24,574 nt of DNA from Clostridiales bacterium UBA1701. GTDB lineage: Bacteria > Bacillota > Clostridia > Oscillospirales > Oscillospiraceae. The DNA is taken from the NCBI GenBank assembly GCA_002320035.1, contig DCJL01000027.1, forward strand, positions 1-24,574, written 5' to 3'. Position numbers and translations under genes: made by a program. Of this stretch, positions 1 to 5,110 are shown piece by piece (the stretch's first letter is position 1; every line of letters starts with the position of its first letter). The notes under the pieces are model-generated. The model did no database searches and was not told the DNA's origin. It was given only the letters and a program-made list of their open reading frames with translations.

Positions 1-233
1 CCCGCAGCGGGCAGGACGGGCGCGAACAGCCCGCCCGCAAAGCGGCGGCGGCGGGAAGCCAGCGACCCGCCGCAGAGCGGCGCGGGCGGGCAGGGAGCAA
101 GGACGGGCGACCCTAGCGGGGAGGGCCGCCGAGCCGGGGTGCGAGCGCGGAGGCCGACAGGGAACCCGCCGCGGCGGGCCTCCGCAAAGGGGCGAGGGAC
201 AGCGCGGCGCGCAGCGCACACATTACGCGCTGA

Positions 234-255
234 GCCGGGGGCGGAAACCCCCGGC
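234..255. repeat. Perfect 8-bp hairpin
   Basis: GCCGGGGG (234-241) pairs perfectly with CCCCCGGC (248-255) around the 6-nt loop CGGAAA. No T-run follows on either strand, so it does not look like an intrinsic terminator. Confidence 0.6.
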
Positions 256-284
256 GACCCGAGCCCGCGAGCATACCGCTTTGA

Positions 285-312
285 CCTTTTCCCCGCCGCA
301 GCGGGGAAAAGG
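285..312. repeat. Perfect 12-bp hairpin with 4-nt loop, candidate origin structure
   Basis: CCTTTTCCCCGC (285-296) and GCGGGGAAAAGG (301-312) are exact inverted repeats around the loop CGCA. There is no T-tract after it on the plus strand. It lies about 80 bases upstream of the first gene of a replicon that encodes an HUH Rep protein. A role as a replication origin hairpin is possible but unproven. Confidence 0.6.
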
Positions 313-391
313 ATTGGGCGCGGCGCGCGGGGGGATTGCCCCCGCCTCCCGCGGCCAATAAGCTTCTGCAGTTTGAAAGGAGGACGGCCCT

Positions 392-604
392 ATGAAACAG
401 GGTACATTGATTTTTGATGAGCAGGCAGACCGCTATGACATCTGCTTTGATTTGGCAGGCTACTATGGTGGGCTTCACTGTGGGGAAACCTTTGAGGTGA
501 TGGTGGGCGGCAGGTGGAAGCCCACCCGCATTGAGATGGCCGAGGATTGGTATCTGGTAGGCGTCCGCGCCGATGACCTTTCCGGCCTGCGGGTGCGGAT
601 TTAA
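392..604 (+). CDS. DUF5348-like small protein of a mobile element
   Basis: This 70-aa protein has the composition and wording I associate with the DUF5348 family, small proteins common on Firmicutes plasmids and integrative elements: an N-terminal QGTLIFDE strand, a central YYGGLHCGE segment and a VGGRWKPTRIE segment followed by WYLVG. The family's function is not known to me. It looks like a small all-beta domain. The ATG is well supported by AAGGAGG about 8 nt upstream (near 378-384). It is the first gene of the element and sits 110 bases upstream of rep. The family call is from memory of its motifs. Confidence 0.7.
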   Translation: MKQGTLIFDEQADRYDICFDLAGYYGGLHCGETFEVMVGGRWKPTRIEMAEDWYLVGVRADDLSGLRVRI

Positions 605-714
605 GCCATCCCGCCGCCTGCCTGCTGGACTTCCGGGGGGTGAACATCATACTTGATATAGGGACATTATGGTGTCACTCTTCGGTGATTGTGCCCTTGA
701 CTTCGGGCGCAATT

Positions 715-1503
715 ATGCATAATGCGCAACTTAAGGTCTATCCTGACGGCAGCGGCAAGCTCATGGTTTTTGACCGCCGTATCATCCGTGAGAGCGGCTT
801 TGAGGAACAGGGCAAGGGTCATAAAGAGCCAAGCTTTCAGAGCGCGGAGGGCAGCGCTGAGAGCGTTGCACGGGCGCGCAGGCGCGCGCGGGCATCGGTG
901 GAGGATATTGCAAGGAGCAATGATTTCAAATACTTTGTGACCCTTACGCTTAATGCGGAACGCATTGGGCGTTATGATGAACGGGAGGTCATACGCAGGG
1001 TAGGGGATTGGCTCAAGAACCGTGTCAAGCGCAATGGGCTTGCGTATGTCCTTGTGCCGGAACGGCACAAGGATGGGGCGATTCATTTCCATGGGCTGTT
1101 CAACGATGTGCCTGTTGTGGACAGTGGCACGGTGGACATCAATGGGCGGCCACGGAGACCGCGCAGCAAGGCGCAGCGGGCGGATTGGCTTGCTGCTGGG
1201 GGGCACGTGGTGTATAATATTCCGTGGTGGCGCTGGGGCTTCTCTACGGCCTTAGAGCTTTACGGAGAGCGCCGGGCGGCTATCGGCTATGTTTGCAAAT
1301 ACATAGGCAAGGACGGAGACAAGATAGGCGGGCGGTGGTACTACAGCGGGGGCGCGCTCATGCGCCCATCGGTGTATGCTCTCGATTGCGACTATACCGC
1401 CATGGCGGCAGGGGAGCAGCCGTTCTTCCTTGATGGGCTGAATTGCAGCGGCGTGAAAATTGAGATTGACGGAGGTTTGGTTTATGGAATGGACAACGAT
1501 TGA
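715..1503 (+). CDS. rep: Rolling-circle replication initiator (HUH endonuclease Rep)
   Basis: A 262-aa Rep protein that would nick the double-strand origin of a rolling-circle replicon and stay bound through a tyrosine. All three Rep motifs are visible: motif I FVTLTLN (residues 74-80), metal-binding motif II HFH in AIHFHGLF (124-126), and motif III YVCKYIGK with candidate catalytic Tyr192 and Lys195. A basic patch RARRRARA lies near 53-60. The reading frame is open from a GTG at 640, but the ATG at 715 starts the segment that reads like the family N-terminus (HNAQLKVYPDGSGK). Neither start has a strong ribosome site. The 3' end overlaps the next gene by 20 nt, suggesting translational coupling. 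This identifies the left block as a replicon rather than a simple insertion. Confidence 0.85.
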   Translation: MHNAQLKVYPDGSGKLMVFDRRIIRESGFEEQGKGHKEPSFQSAEGSAESVARARRRARASVEDIARSNDFKYFVTLTLNAERIGRYDEREVIRRVGDWLKNRVKRNGLAYVLVPERHKDGAIHFHGLFNDVPVVDSGTVDINGRPRRPRSKAQRADWLAAGGHVVYNIPWWRWGFSTALELYGERRAAIGYVCKYIGKDGDKIGGRWYYSGGALMRPSVYALDCDYTAMAAGEQPFFLDGLNCSGVKIEIDGGLVYGMDND

Positions 1504-1876
1504 TGAGTTGTTGGAGCTGTTTTCTGTGCGGGCTTCGTATTCGGGCACGGAGTGGTTTTGTCGGCTGGTAGAGTTTAATGCCATGTATGCCGCGTTTCCT
1601 GATTTGGGGGTGGGATACGGCGATATTATTCGGGCGGAGCTGCGGCGGCTGCGCTGCTCGCCGTTGCTATACTGGGGGCAACAGCGCCGGGCGCTGCGTC
1701 CGCTGCTCGAGGCGGACGCGCTGACCCTGCGGGCGCTGGGCTTGGATGTACCGGATGACTTCAACTGTGCGGATATTGCAAGGGCTGTTTCGGCGGTGCT
1801 GGCGGTCACGGGAAAGTATAACAGGTCTTACGCTGTGGAGCTTGCGCCTGTATTTCTGCGCGGCAAACATGAATAA
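1484..1876 (+). CDS. Unknown 130-aa protein coupled to rep
   Basis: I do not recognise this protein. It is predicted soluble and mixed alpha-helical, with an acidic N-terminus (EWTTIDELLELF) and an Arg/Leu-rich middle part (AELRRLRC, QQRRALRPLLEADAL). No catalytic motif is visible. The ATG at 1484 is chosen over the TTG at 1460 because GGAGG at 1471-1475 lies 8 nt upstream. It overlaps the end of rep by 20 nt, so translation of the two is probably coupled and it may assist or regulate replication or copy number. That role is inferred only from position. Confidence 0.7.
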   Translation: MEWTTIDELLELFSVRASYSGTEWFCRLVEFNAMYAAFPDLGVGYGDIIRAELRRLRCSPLLYWGQQRRALRPLLEADALTLRALGLDVPDDFNCADIARAVSAVLAVTGKYNRSYAVELAPVFLRGKHE

Positions 1877-1890
1877 TTCTCGGTTCATTT

Positions 1891-1909
1891 AGTTCTGTTA
1901 AACCGAACT
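1891..1909. promoter_or_regulatory. 19-bp near-perfect dyad, candidate operator
   Basis: AGTTCTGTT, a central A, then AACCGAACT. The two 9-bp arms are inverted repeats with a single mismatch. The dyad sits between the 130-aa gene and the 44-aa gene, in the usual place for a repressor operator. No obvious helix-turn-helix regulator is encoded in the visible part of the element. Confidence 0.4.
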
Positions 1910-1931
1910 GAGTATGAAGGGGGGTGAAAGA

Positions 1932-2066
1932 ATGGAAGATGATATGAAGTTGTTGCTTGTTGTGCTTAGAGATTTGACCGAGAGCATCGACAAGCTGTCT
2001 GATGAGCTGCATGATTGCAGTGATGAGCTGAGTGATGTGCATTTTGCTTTGGAGGATTTGCGGTAA
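1932..2066 (+). CDS. Very small acidic, probably coiled-coil protein (44 aa)
   Basis: The ATG at 1932 follows a strong purine-rich ribosome site (GGGGGGTGA at about 1920-1927) and opens a 44-codon frame ending in TAA at 2064-2066. The product is acidic and helical: MEDDMKLLLVVLRDL, then TESIDKLSDELHDCSDEL and SDVHFALEDLR. Leucines and hydrophobics recur about every 3-4 residues, consistent with one amphipathic helix or coiled coil, and the phrase SDEL occurs twice. I do not recognise a family. The strong ribosome site and position between element genes support it as real. Confidence 0.6.
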   Translation: MEDDMKLLLVVLRDLTESIDKLSDELHDCSDELSDVHFALEDLR

Positions 2067-2198
2067 ACTCAGCGGGGGGCGGGCGCGTGCTGGACGGTTT
2101 TCGGGTTGACAATTTCGGGATTGTCGTCTTGTTCGCAAACGCCGCGCGGCGCGGGCGGTTGCCGCCGTTGGCGGCGCTTAGACCGCGCAGAAAAAATG
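2067..2198. other. GC-rich intergenic segment with small dyads
   Basis: No gene is seen. It contains the hairpin GACAAT / ATTGTC (2108-2113 with 2120-2125, loop TTCGGG) and the short palindrome GCCGCGCGGC (2141-2150). Neither is followed by a T-tract. Confidence 0.4.
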
Positions 2199-2214
2199 GG
2201 AGGGGGTGAAGTAG

Positions 2215-2742
2215 ATAAGGACTGACTATGTGCTTGAACAGCAACTTAACCTTGTTCTGGCGGCGCTGCTGCCGGACAACCGGATTGTGTGTCAGGTGGC
2301 ACTCCGCACGGGTTTGCGTGTGGGTGACGTTCTGACGCTGCGGCGGGAGCATCTTAGCCGTTGTTTCTGGATTACGGAACAGAAAACCGGCAAGCGCCGT
2401 CAGGTGGGTTTGCCAGATTGGCTGATAACGGAAATCATACGGCGGGCGGGGGCGTCTGAATGGGCGTTTCCCGGGCGCGACTCCAAGAAGCACCGCACCC
2501 GCCAAGCCGTTTGGAAGGACATCAAGCGGGTGCAACGGGCGCTGAGGCTGGATATCAATCTGGGCACGCACTCCATGCGCAAGGATTATGCCGTTGGGCT
2601 TATGCGGCAGTATGGCGATATTGCCAAGGTGCAGCGGGCGTTGAATCACGACAGCAGCACTGTCACTATGCTATATGCCATGGCTGACAAGCTCACGGAG
2701 ACCGCGCAACAACGGCGCAATGTCAGACGGCGTAAACGCTGA
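2215..2742 (+). CDS. Minimal tyrosine recombinase/integrase (catalytic domain only), apparent ATA start
   Basis: A tyrosine recombinase reduced to little more than the catalytic domain. Counting from the GTG at 2230, the catalytic set is complete: Arg30 (TGLRVGD), Lys52 or Lys55 (EQKTGKRR), His114 and Arg117 (THSMRKDYA), His140 (LNHDSS) and nucleophile Tyr149 (TMLYA). There is no room for the usual N-terminal core-binding domain. The start is unusual. GGAGGGGGTG (2199-2208) is spaced for an ATA at 2215, giving IRTDYVLEQQ, whereas GTG at 2230 lies about 20 nt from it. An ATG at 2228 is out of frame. With ATA the product is 175 aa, with GTG 170 aa. It is probably the element's integrase. The C-terminus overlaps the opposite gene by 72 bp. 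Confidence 0.8.
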   Translation: MRTDYVLEQQLNLVLAALLPDNRIVCQVALRTGLRVGDVLTLRREHLSRCFWITEQKTGKRRQVGLPDWLITEIIRRAGASEWAFPGRDSKKHRTRQAVWKDIKRVQRALRLDINLGTHSMRKDYAVGLMRQYGDIAKVQRALNHDSSTVTMLYAMADKLTETAQQRRNVRRRKR

Positions 2743-3057
2743 TGCTATTGCTGAGGCGATTTGAGCCGCTGCGGCAGAGGATATGTTGACGGTCAGTTGT
2801 ATACCGTCTGCTCCTGGTTTTGGCTGGGGGAATAGCTCTGCGGCGCGCTCCGCGCCCCTGTGCTTTTCGACCCATGCCCGGGCTTCTTCGGCGGTCATGG
2901 GCGTGATGTTCTGTGGCGGGCAGTTATCGCACAGTTGAGCGGTGAAGTAGTCGCCTTGTCGGGTTTGGTATAGGTTCTCTTGGATGTCATCCTGCGGGCG
3001 AGCGGCGTATTTTACGAAGTACCCGTCTATGTATTTCGATTTTGTGGTATCGTACAT
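2671..3057 (-). CDS. Unknown 128-aa protein, convergent with the recombinase
   Basis: I do not recognise a family. The start at 3057 is supported by AAAGGAGGG about 5 nt upstream on the minus strand; the frame is open further upstream but without a ribosome site. The first half contains DGYFVKYAARPQDDIQE and a Cys pair in LCDNCPPQN, then EEARAWVEKHRGAERAAELF. The C-terminal part is Ala/Ser-rich (SSAAAAQIASAIASAF), probably a helix or self-association segment. There is no signal peptide. The last 24 codons overlap the 3' end of the recombinase gene on the other strand. It is the last gene of the element before the hairpin cluster and the dif-like site. Confidence 0.65.
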   Translation of the reverse strand: MYDTTKSKYIDGYFVKYAARPQDDIQENLYQTRQGDYFTAQLCDNCPPQNITPMTAEEARAWVEKHRGAERAAELFPQPKPGADGIQLTVNISSAAAAQIASAIASAFTPSDIAPLLRGLRELVSHGI

Positions 3058-3073
3058 TTTAACCCTCCTTTGT

Positions 3074-3105
3074 GGCTGCCGTGCAGCCCAGCGCGGCGCG
3101 CTGGG
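3074..3105. repeat. Two overlapping dyads
   Basis: GGCTGC (3074-3079) pairs with GCAGCC (3083-3088), and CCCAGCGC (3087-3094) pairs with GCGCTGGG (3098-3105). The pairings share bases 3087-3088, so the two compete at their junction. They lie immediately upstream of the minus-strand gene that starts at 3057. Confidence 0.45.
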
Positions 3106-3119
3106 CATGGGCAACAGAA

Positions 3120-3193
3120 ATCATACCGGGGCGCGACTGTCAAGGGCGCGCTCATGCGCTTGTTTACCCTTGACCGGCGCGGCGCGGTATGAT
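3120..3193. repeat. 74-nt imperfect hairpin at the element edge, candidate replication origin
   Basis: Nested inverted repeats: ATCATACCG (3120-3128) with CGGTATGAT (3185-3193); TCAAGGG (3140-3146) with CCCTTGA (3167-3173); and GCGC (3148-3151) with GCGC (3156-3159) around TCAT. The 11-nt arms between the outer two stems have equal length and pair at about 7 of 11 positions, so the whole block can fold as one hairpin. It lies about 50 bp inside the presumed right end of a Rep-encoding element. A double- or single-strand origin is plausible; the nick site is not identified. Confidence 0.55.
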
Positions 3194-3198
3194 AGGGC

Positions 3199-3228
3199 TT
3201 GACAACTCGGGGAGGGATGGTGTATATT
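3199..3228 (+). promoter_or_regulatory. Sigma-A-type promoter toward the xerC-like gene
   Basis: TTGACA (3199-3204) is a perfect -35. An 18-nt spacer ending in TG leads to TATATT (3223-3228). Transcription would start near 3235, cross the dif-like site and enter the recombinase gene. The promoter lies on the element side of the putative attachment site, so the inserted element may now drive this gene. Confidence 0.55.
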
Positions 3229-3244
3229 ATTTTTGCGGGTGCTT

Positions 3245-3272
3245 GGTTCGTATAATATAAATTAAACGAACT
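3245..3272. other. dif: dif-like Xer recombination site (putative attR)
   Basis: Left arm GGTTCGTATAA (3245-3255), 6-bp centre TATAAA (3256-3261), right arm TTAAACGAACT (3262-3272). The inner 10 bases of the arms are inverted repeats with one mismatch. The 11-6-11 layout is that of XerC/XerD dif sites. Compared from memory with the Bacillus subtilis/Firmicutes dif sequence, about 20 of 28 positions agree, most of them in the left arm and centre. It lies directly in front of a Xer-type recombinase gene, an arrangement known for streptococcal XerS/difSL. It also marks the abrupt end of the mobile-element gene block. Confidence 0.65.
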
Positions 3273-3306
3273 TGCCACCAGAATAATGCTTTGAGAGGGC
3301 TTACAT

Positions 3307-4320
3307 ATGAATCTGGATCAGATAAACGATGCGCCGGATATCCTTATGGAATTTTTGGAATATCATTCCACTGTGCGCGGACATTCCGACAAAACCATTG
3401 CAGGATATTACCTTGACCTTAAAATTCTTTTCCGTTATCTGAAGCGCCGCCGCGGTCTGGTAAGCCCTGGCACGCCTTTCAATAAAATTGACATAACTGA
3501 TATCGACATTGATTTTATAAAAAAAATACGCATTGAGGAACTTTACAGATATCAGTCTTTTTCGCCGGAAATGCAGAATTCATCCAATGCGCTCTCTGCT
3601 GCCAGCCGCTGCCGCAGGACTTCCTCTGTAAAGTCTTTTTTTAACTACCTGTGCAACAAACGGCATTTGCTTGAACACAATATTTGTCAAGAACTTGACA
3701 TGCCGCGCCGTCCGGCCTCCTTGCCCAGATACCTGGAAGAAGCCGAGTGCGAACGTCTTCTCGCCGCGTGCGACGGGCCTTTTGCTCTGCGGGATTACTG
3801 CATGCTGATGCTTTTTATGTCCTGCGGGCTGCGTGTATCAGAGCTTGTGTCCCTGAACACAACAGATATATATGATGACCATTTGCGGGTCACCGGCAAA
3901 GGAAACAAAGAACGGGTCATTTATTTTGCCGAGGGCTGCCGGGAGTCGATTGACGACTATCTTGCAGTACGTGACGAAAGCGGCCTTATAGATGAAGAGA
4001 AAAACGCTTTATTTATCAGCAGGGACAGACGCAGGATCAGCGTACGGGGTGTGCAAAAGATGGTGGACAAAAAGCTTAAGCTAGCCGGGCTGGACAGCAG
4101 CCGTTATTCGCCCCATAAGCTCAGGCACACCGCTGCCACGCTGATGCTGAAAAATGGAGTAGATACCCGGGCCCTTCAGGAGGTCCTGGGACACAGCAGC
4201 CTGAACACGACCCAGATTTATACACATCTGGATAATGCCGCCCTTCATGAGGCTGCCATGGCAAACCCCATCGGCCGCAAAACCAAAGCCGACATCGAGG
4301 AATGGGAATCGAAAAAATAA
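3307..4320 (+). CDS. xerC: XerC-type tyrosine recombinase
   Basis: Full-length (337 aa) site-specific recombinase of the XerC/XerD type, which resolves chromosome dimers at dif. The N-terminal SAM-like core-binding domain covers about residues 8-125 and is somewhat longer than in XerC/XerD (about 300 aa total). The catalytic domain has Arg176 (SCGLRVSEL), Lys198 (TGKGNKER), His270 and Arg273 (PHKLRHTAA), His296 (LGHSSL) and nucleophile Tyr305 (TQIYTH). The ATG at 3307 has a weak ribosome site (GAGAGGG). A dif-like site lies 34 bp upstream. It could be the chromosomal Xer enzyme or, less likely, an integrase belonging to the element. The domain completeness and the separate small recombinase in the element favour a chromosomal role. 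The gene ends at a strong terminator shared with the convergent gene. Confidence 0.9.
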   Translation: MNLDQINDAPDILMEFLEYHSTVRGHSDKTIAGYYLDLKILFRYLKRRRGLVSPGTPFNKIDITDIDIDFIKKIRIEELYRYQSFSPEMQNSSNALSAASRCRRTSSVKSFFNYLCNKRHLLEHNICQELDMPRRPASLPRYLEEAECERLLAACDGPFALRDYCMLMLFMSCGLRVSELVSLNTTDIYDDHLRVTGKGNKERVIYFAEGCRESIDDYLAVRDESGLIDEEKNALFISRDRRRISVRGVQKMVDKKLKLAGLDSSRYSPHKLRHTAATLMLKNGVDTRALQEVLGHSSLNTTQIYTHLDNAALHEAAMANPIGRKTKADIEEWESKK

Positions 4321-4322
4321 TG

Positions 4323-4359
4323 AACAGCTTCGGAAAAATTTATTTCCGAAGCTGTTTTT
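4323..4359. terminator. Bidirectional Rho-independent terminator
   Basis: AACAGCTTCGGAAA (4323-4336) and TTTCCGAAGCTGTT (4343-4356) form a perfect 14-bp stem, followed by further T residues to 4359. It sits between the converging xerC-like and GME-fold genes. The stop codon of the minus-strand gene (4340-4342) lies in the loop, so the 5' arm on that strand encodes its last residues. Confidence 0.85.
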
Positions 4360-5110
4360 CTATAAGCGGAATGCCGCCGCCTATATCAAAGATATTTTCA
4401 TCTGTCAGAAAAAGCGGCTCAATATCATGCTTTGATAAAAAGTCGAGTATCAGATCTCTATCCGGGTGCATGTCCAGACGGCCTGTAAAAGCAAGCGTTT
4501 TTTCCGCAACTTTGAAAGCAGCTCCGCCCAAAAAGCCATAGTCGAATCCCGGCAATTCAATATATCCGCAGCGAATCTGCAGAACCTCAAGCCCCTGTGC
4601 TTTTGCACTCTTGGCTATGCCCGCATCGGAAGTTATTATGGAATCTGCATCTACAATGCAGACTGAGCAACCGGCATACCCTTGCCTGCTACTGATAAGT
4701 TTGACATCGCCAGCAATTGTGAAATATAAAACAATCTCTCTCGCTGTAACCTCTTTGCAATAAATCAGCCATTTTCCGGCGCTGCAAGCATTCAGCGCAG
4801 CGTCGTATGGGTATTTTTGCTCCTGACGCAGTTCAGGAAACGATATTTCCGCCCCAAAATCAAGAAGCCTCTTTTCCAGCTCAGTGCCTCTCAAATACGG
4901 TGCCAAAAATAACCTCTTCCCTCCTGCATGAAAAGCAGAGAGATCGGCATGGCCGGAGAGCCTACAATCGACCGATGGATTATTCGGCACAAATAGGGGA
5001 GAAACTTCCGCCTTTTCCAAAGGTTTTTCTAATAATTCTTTATATTTCTCACCAATTATCAGCGTTTCTGAATTTTTGGGAAGACTTGGTAATTCCACAA
5101 AATGGATCAT
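4340..5110 (-). CDS. Conserved protein, probably DUF6873-type GME (pentein) fold
   Basis: A 256-aa soluble protein that I place, with moderate confidence, in the DUF6873 family of guanidino-group-modifying-enzyme-fold proteins found in Clostridia. Repeating beta-alpha-beta units are visible, with segments SGHADLSAF (about 53-61), ARRAY-like strands around YAGCSVCIVD, and a C-terminal TDENIFDIGGGIPLIE. These are the kind of Asp/His/Gly turns seen in pentein enzymes. No substrate can be named. Its ATG overlaps the TGA of radA by 4 bp (5107-5110), so it is translated with radA and is the last gene of the cwlD-radA unit. The final codons form one arm of the shared terminator. Confidence 0.6.
   Translation of the reverse strand: MIHFVELPSLPKNSETLIIGEKYKELLEKPLEKAEVSPLFVPNNPSVDCRLSGHADLSAFHAGGKRLFLAPYLRGTELEKRLLDFGAEISFPELRQEQKYPYDAALNACSAGKWLIYCKEVTAREIVLYFTIAGDVKLISSRQGYAGCSVCIVDADSIITSDAGIAKSAKAQGLEVLQIRCGYIELPGFDYGFLGGAAFKVAEKTLAFTGRLDMHPDRDLILDFLSKHDIEPLFLTDENIFDIGGGIPLIEKQLRK

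Larger units (their letters stand above)
1..391. other. GC-rich non-coding leader of the integrated element
   Basis: I see no credible gene here. Open frames exist on both strands, but their translations are Arg/Ala/Gly/Pro-rich with no recognisable motif, as expected from extreme GC content. The stretch carries two clear hairpins (234-255 and 285-312) and ends in a strong ribosome site for the 392 gene. In a rolling-circle replicon such a block could hold a replication origin or regulatory region. That is inference from position and structure only. Confidence 0.6.

Noticed and set aside
139..417. Plus-strand Arg/Pro-rich frame of 92 codons
   Set aside because: Composition typical of GC-rich non-coding DNA; it runs through the hairpins and into the 392 gene.
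113..478. Minus-strand frame of 121 codons over the GC-rich leader
   Set aside because: Composition-driven frame with no motif or ribosome site, overlapping the well-supported 392 gene.
1891..1909. SOS-box reading of the dyad
   Set aside because: Firmicutes LexA boxes read GAAC-N4-GTTC; here the half-sites are in the opposite order (GTTC...GAAC) and more widely spaced.
1966..2649. Long minus-strand frame (227 codons) opposite the recombinase
   Set aside because: Its opposite strand encodes a complete recombinase catalytic set; the minus translation has no recognisable domain.
1..3240. Filamentous (inovirus) prophage as a firm call
   Set aside because: Rep and a dif-like site fit, but no coat, Zot or adsorption protein gene is visible in this window.
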